Shown here: in pieces, positions 61,948-64,000 of the stretch
How the letters are laid out: each line of letters begins with the position of its first letter
How positions within the stretch are numbered: the stretch's first letter is position 1
DNA from: Dermanyssus gallinae
Lineage: Eukaryota; Arthropoda; Arachnida; Mesostigmata; Dermanyssidae
Length of the DNA: 64,000 nt
Assembly: GCA_003439945.1 (NCBI GenBank)
Contig: QVRM01006574.1
Location: 869,501-933,500 of the forward strand
Direction of reading: 5' to 3'
The notes under the pieces: generated by a model
Told to the model about the DNA's origin: nothing
What the model saw: the letters and a program-made list of their open reading frames with translations, nothing else
Databases searched by the model: none
Made by a program: the position numbers and the translations under genes

Positions 61948-64000
61948 TCAAAGGCCATAGTACCAAAGTTTGTCAGATTCGTCCGACATAGATGGCGGTC
62001 GATTTTGTTCACAAGGTTTGACGAATTTTGCCTGGAGAAATACGCGAGGCACATCGATGCCTTCTTTTCGATTCACCGTAGCTCGCTTCACGTAAGAGTT
62101 CACTTTCGTTGAAAAGCCCTCTTTTTCGAACAGCAAGCGTATCACTTCTTCAGAAAAATAATATGCTCTGGAATATAAAACACGGCTGCGGTTAAAATCT
62201 CACAAATGTTCCTACAAAGTTTATATGATTACATACGCAGACGGTTAATAGTGGGATATAAGCATTTATAGAGCATTTCAGGTCTTGTAAACAACCACGT
62301 GTCCTTCCCTAAAAGCCGGTTAAGGTAAAGAGGAAACCGAGAGACAGACAACTGTACACTTACTGGTTATTGCAGAAGAAAATGCGTCTTATAATACCTT
62401 GGCAAAGCAGCTGAGAAACCTAAAGCGATTTTAGTCATACAGCAAGCGCACATTAAGTAGGCAAGAGAGCAAATATATCGGTTCTAAATCTTCCATAGTC
62501 AAGGCAACTCACAACGTTGTCGGCAACAACAGCCTACTAAAATACTTATGGCTTGGTGGATGTTAAAATGTTAAGAACTCTCTCAAACACCAGCTTCTCC
62601 CAAGATTTAAAAAATATATATAATTCCTTCATACGTAAAATCGTTTAAGCAATCGCAAAGCATAACCCCATATCAAAATAACTTTAGTTCCGATATATAT
62701 ATATATATATATATATATTCTAGTGCTATCAAACATCGAGTAATAATATATAACGATTACTCGGCAATTATATTAAATTTAATAAATTTAAAACCACGTA
62801 CCTTGTACCGTCTTGACGAACATAAAAATTTTCCTGCAGCTTGTGACCTTTTTTGAATCTGAAATACAATCCGTATTTACTAAATCGTGCGTAAAAGAGT
62901 GCCAAACAATGACATGAACACATACGTCTAAATAAAATAGCGTTGCATATATGGGTTTAATCATTATTTTTTTATGTTTAGAAAGGCACAGTCTTCAGTA
63001 CATCTCAAATTTGTGGCAAACACATGACGATTTATAACTCAACTGTATCACTGGAATCACCTAGAATAGGTGTATACTTTTAAAGTTATATCGTTGTTAG
63101 CTGCTATATAGTAGATACACTTTTACATAATTTACAATTTTCCACAGGTCTAGTTTTCTCTCTAACACATCGCAGCCACTACACAGTAGACAGCTTATCA
63201 TCTAAACCGTTCAACTTTGCCCTAATAATAGTAATAATTATGAACATATAATCAGCATTATCACTGAGAGAGAGCTATTGTACAATTGCTTTATTAGAAC
63301 GCACACGCTTTGTTTTACTTAAACCTCCCTTAGCTAGTGCACAGAAACGTATGCCCACCTTAATTGAGCCTGATCGTACAAGCCATAGTCCCGAAACAAA
63401 ACAACTCCTCCGGGACGTAGCACCTGTAACATAAATGCACAAATACATTCGTGTAACGATAGATACATTCTTTATATTTGTTAAAATCGATTTATAGTAT
63501 ACGCAGCTCAAACAACGAAATGCATGTAAATGAAAGGGAGAAAAGTAAAAAACAAACCGCCAATCCATTATTCAGTCAGAAAATGAGGACATTACAACAG
63601 AGTTACGCACTATGACACAAATGAGCTATACCGTAACATCTATGATCTAGCACGCCTTCATGTGTCGTTGTCGCCACAAATTCGCTACAACGTTGTTGTG
63701 TGAACTTAACTCTCTCTTCAAAGTGGCCGCTTCAATAGAAGTGGACAGACCACGCTAATACCAACGTTCATTTTTAGAGGTGTCTTCGGAAGACTGAAGA
63801 CGCTAACTGTCGCATAACAAGCTTGACTTGTTGCAGAAAAACAGAAGTACGTTCTACGTATAGAAGCTTCATCGCATTCATTCACAGCAATCGTCAAACT
63901 TGACTACACACGGCGAAAACGTCATCCGCAGTACCTTATAGATGTTGTTTAGCACGGTGGGCATTTTATCCGGATGAACAGCGGACAGCATAAAGATCAT
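61948..64000 (-). CDS. METTL6: METTL6 tRNA-Ser m3C32 methyltransferase, 3' exons
   Basis: SAM-dependent methyltransferase that makes 3-methylcytidine at position 32 of serine tRNAs. Only the C-terminal part lies in the window; the gene continues beyond 64,000. Minus-strand exons: 64,000 (cut)-63,935, 63,423-63,359, 62,858-62,802 and 62,167-61,948, with GT-AG borders and fitting phases. The text reads IFMLSAVHPDKMPTVLNNIY, then VLRPGGVVLFRDYGLYDQAQ, then FKKGHKLQENFYVRQDGTR, then AYYFSEEVIRLLFEKEGF and TVNRKEGIDVPRVFLQAKFV. The ending VPRVFLQ-K is the METTL6 form; METTL2/8 end differently (YRVWIQ-type). The SAM-binding motifs nearer the N-terminus are outside the window. The ATG at the window edge is internal, not the start. 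Convergent with JADE. Confidence 0.9.
62168..62801 (-). other. METTL6 intron
   Basis: Intron between the last two METTL6 exons. AT-rich, with an AT array at 62,695-62,718. Nothing else was seen. The next intron (62,859-63,358) is similar. Confidence 0.7.

Overview
The window is nuclear DNA of an animal, most likely an arthropod. It holds four intron-containing host genes with GT-AG introns, set in DNA full of non-LTR retrotransposons (LINEs) and AT-dinucleotide arrays. The arthropod call rests on a troponin I gene with a pair of mutually exclusive exons (wupA-like organisation) and on an R1-clade LINE. A mite or tick would fit, but the sequence alone does not settle that.

Layout. 1-0.94 kb: two abutting minus-strand 3' fragments of LINEs carrying a restriction-like endonuclease (RLE). 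1.76-7.32 kb: an almost complete minus-strand R1-clade LINE bounded by a 12-bp target-site duplication, with 23-24 bp tandem monomers in its 5' leader. 8.5-11.5 kb: decayed LINE fossils. 11.5-18 kb: simple repeats, minisatellites and possible troponin upstream sequence. 18.1-22.5 kb: troponin I (+). 23.5-30.4 kb: further LINE pieces, including two related copies lying tail to tail, plus SINE-like and other dispersed repeats. 32.49-32.60 kb: a small fold-back element. 33.87-45.15 kb: LMAN1/ERGIC-53 (-) in three coding exons; its 9-kb intron holds an antisense two-ORF RLE-type LINE (about 36-40.7 kb). 45.2-52.6 kb: microsatellite-rich interval between divergent genes, with an 18-bp minisatellite. 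52.63-59.45 kb: a JADE/rhinoceros-family double-PHD chromatin protein (+, eight coding exons). 61.95-64.0 kb: the 3' exons of METTL6 (-), running off the window and convergent with JADE.

The host genes belong to unrelated processes: muscle thin-filament regulation, ER-to-Golgi cargo transport, HBO1-type histone acetylation scaffolding, and tRNA m3C methylation. They look like ordinary neighbours, not a cluster. The most unusual item is the 36-40.7 kb LINE. It couples a Zn-knuckle ORF1 to an R2-like ORF2 (C2H2 finger, YLDD reverse transcriptase, CCHC knuckle, RLE) through a TAATG stop/start overlap, and has a tRNA-like A/B-box module followed by a T run just before ORF1.

The troponin I reading frame is broken by one extra C in a CCC run, most likely a sequencing error. 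LINE frames carry one to a few frameshifts each, so no LINE copy here is intact as written.
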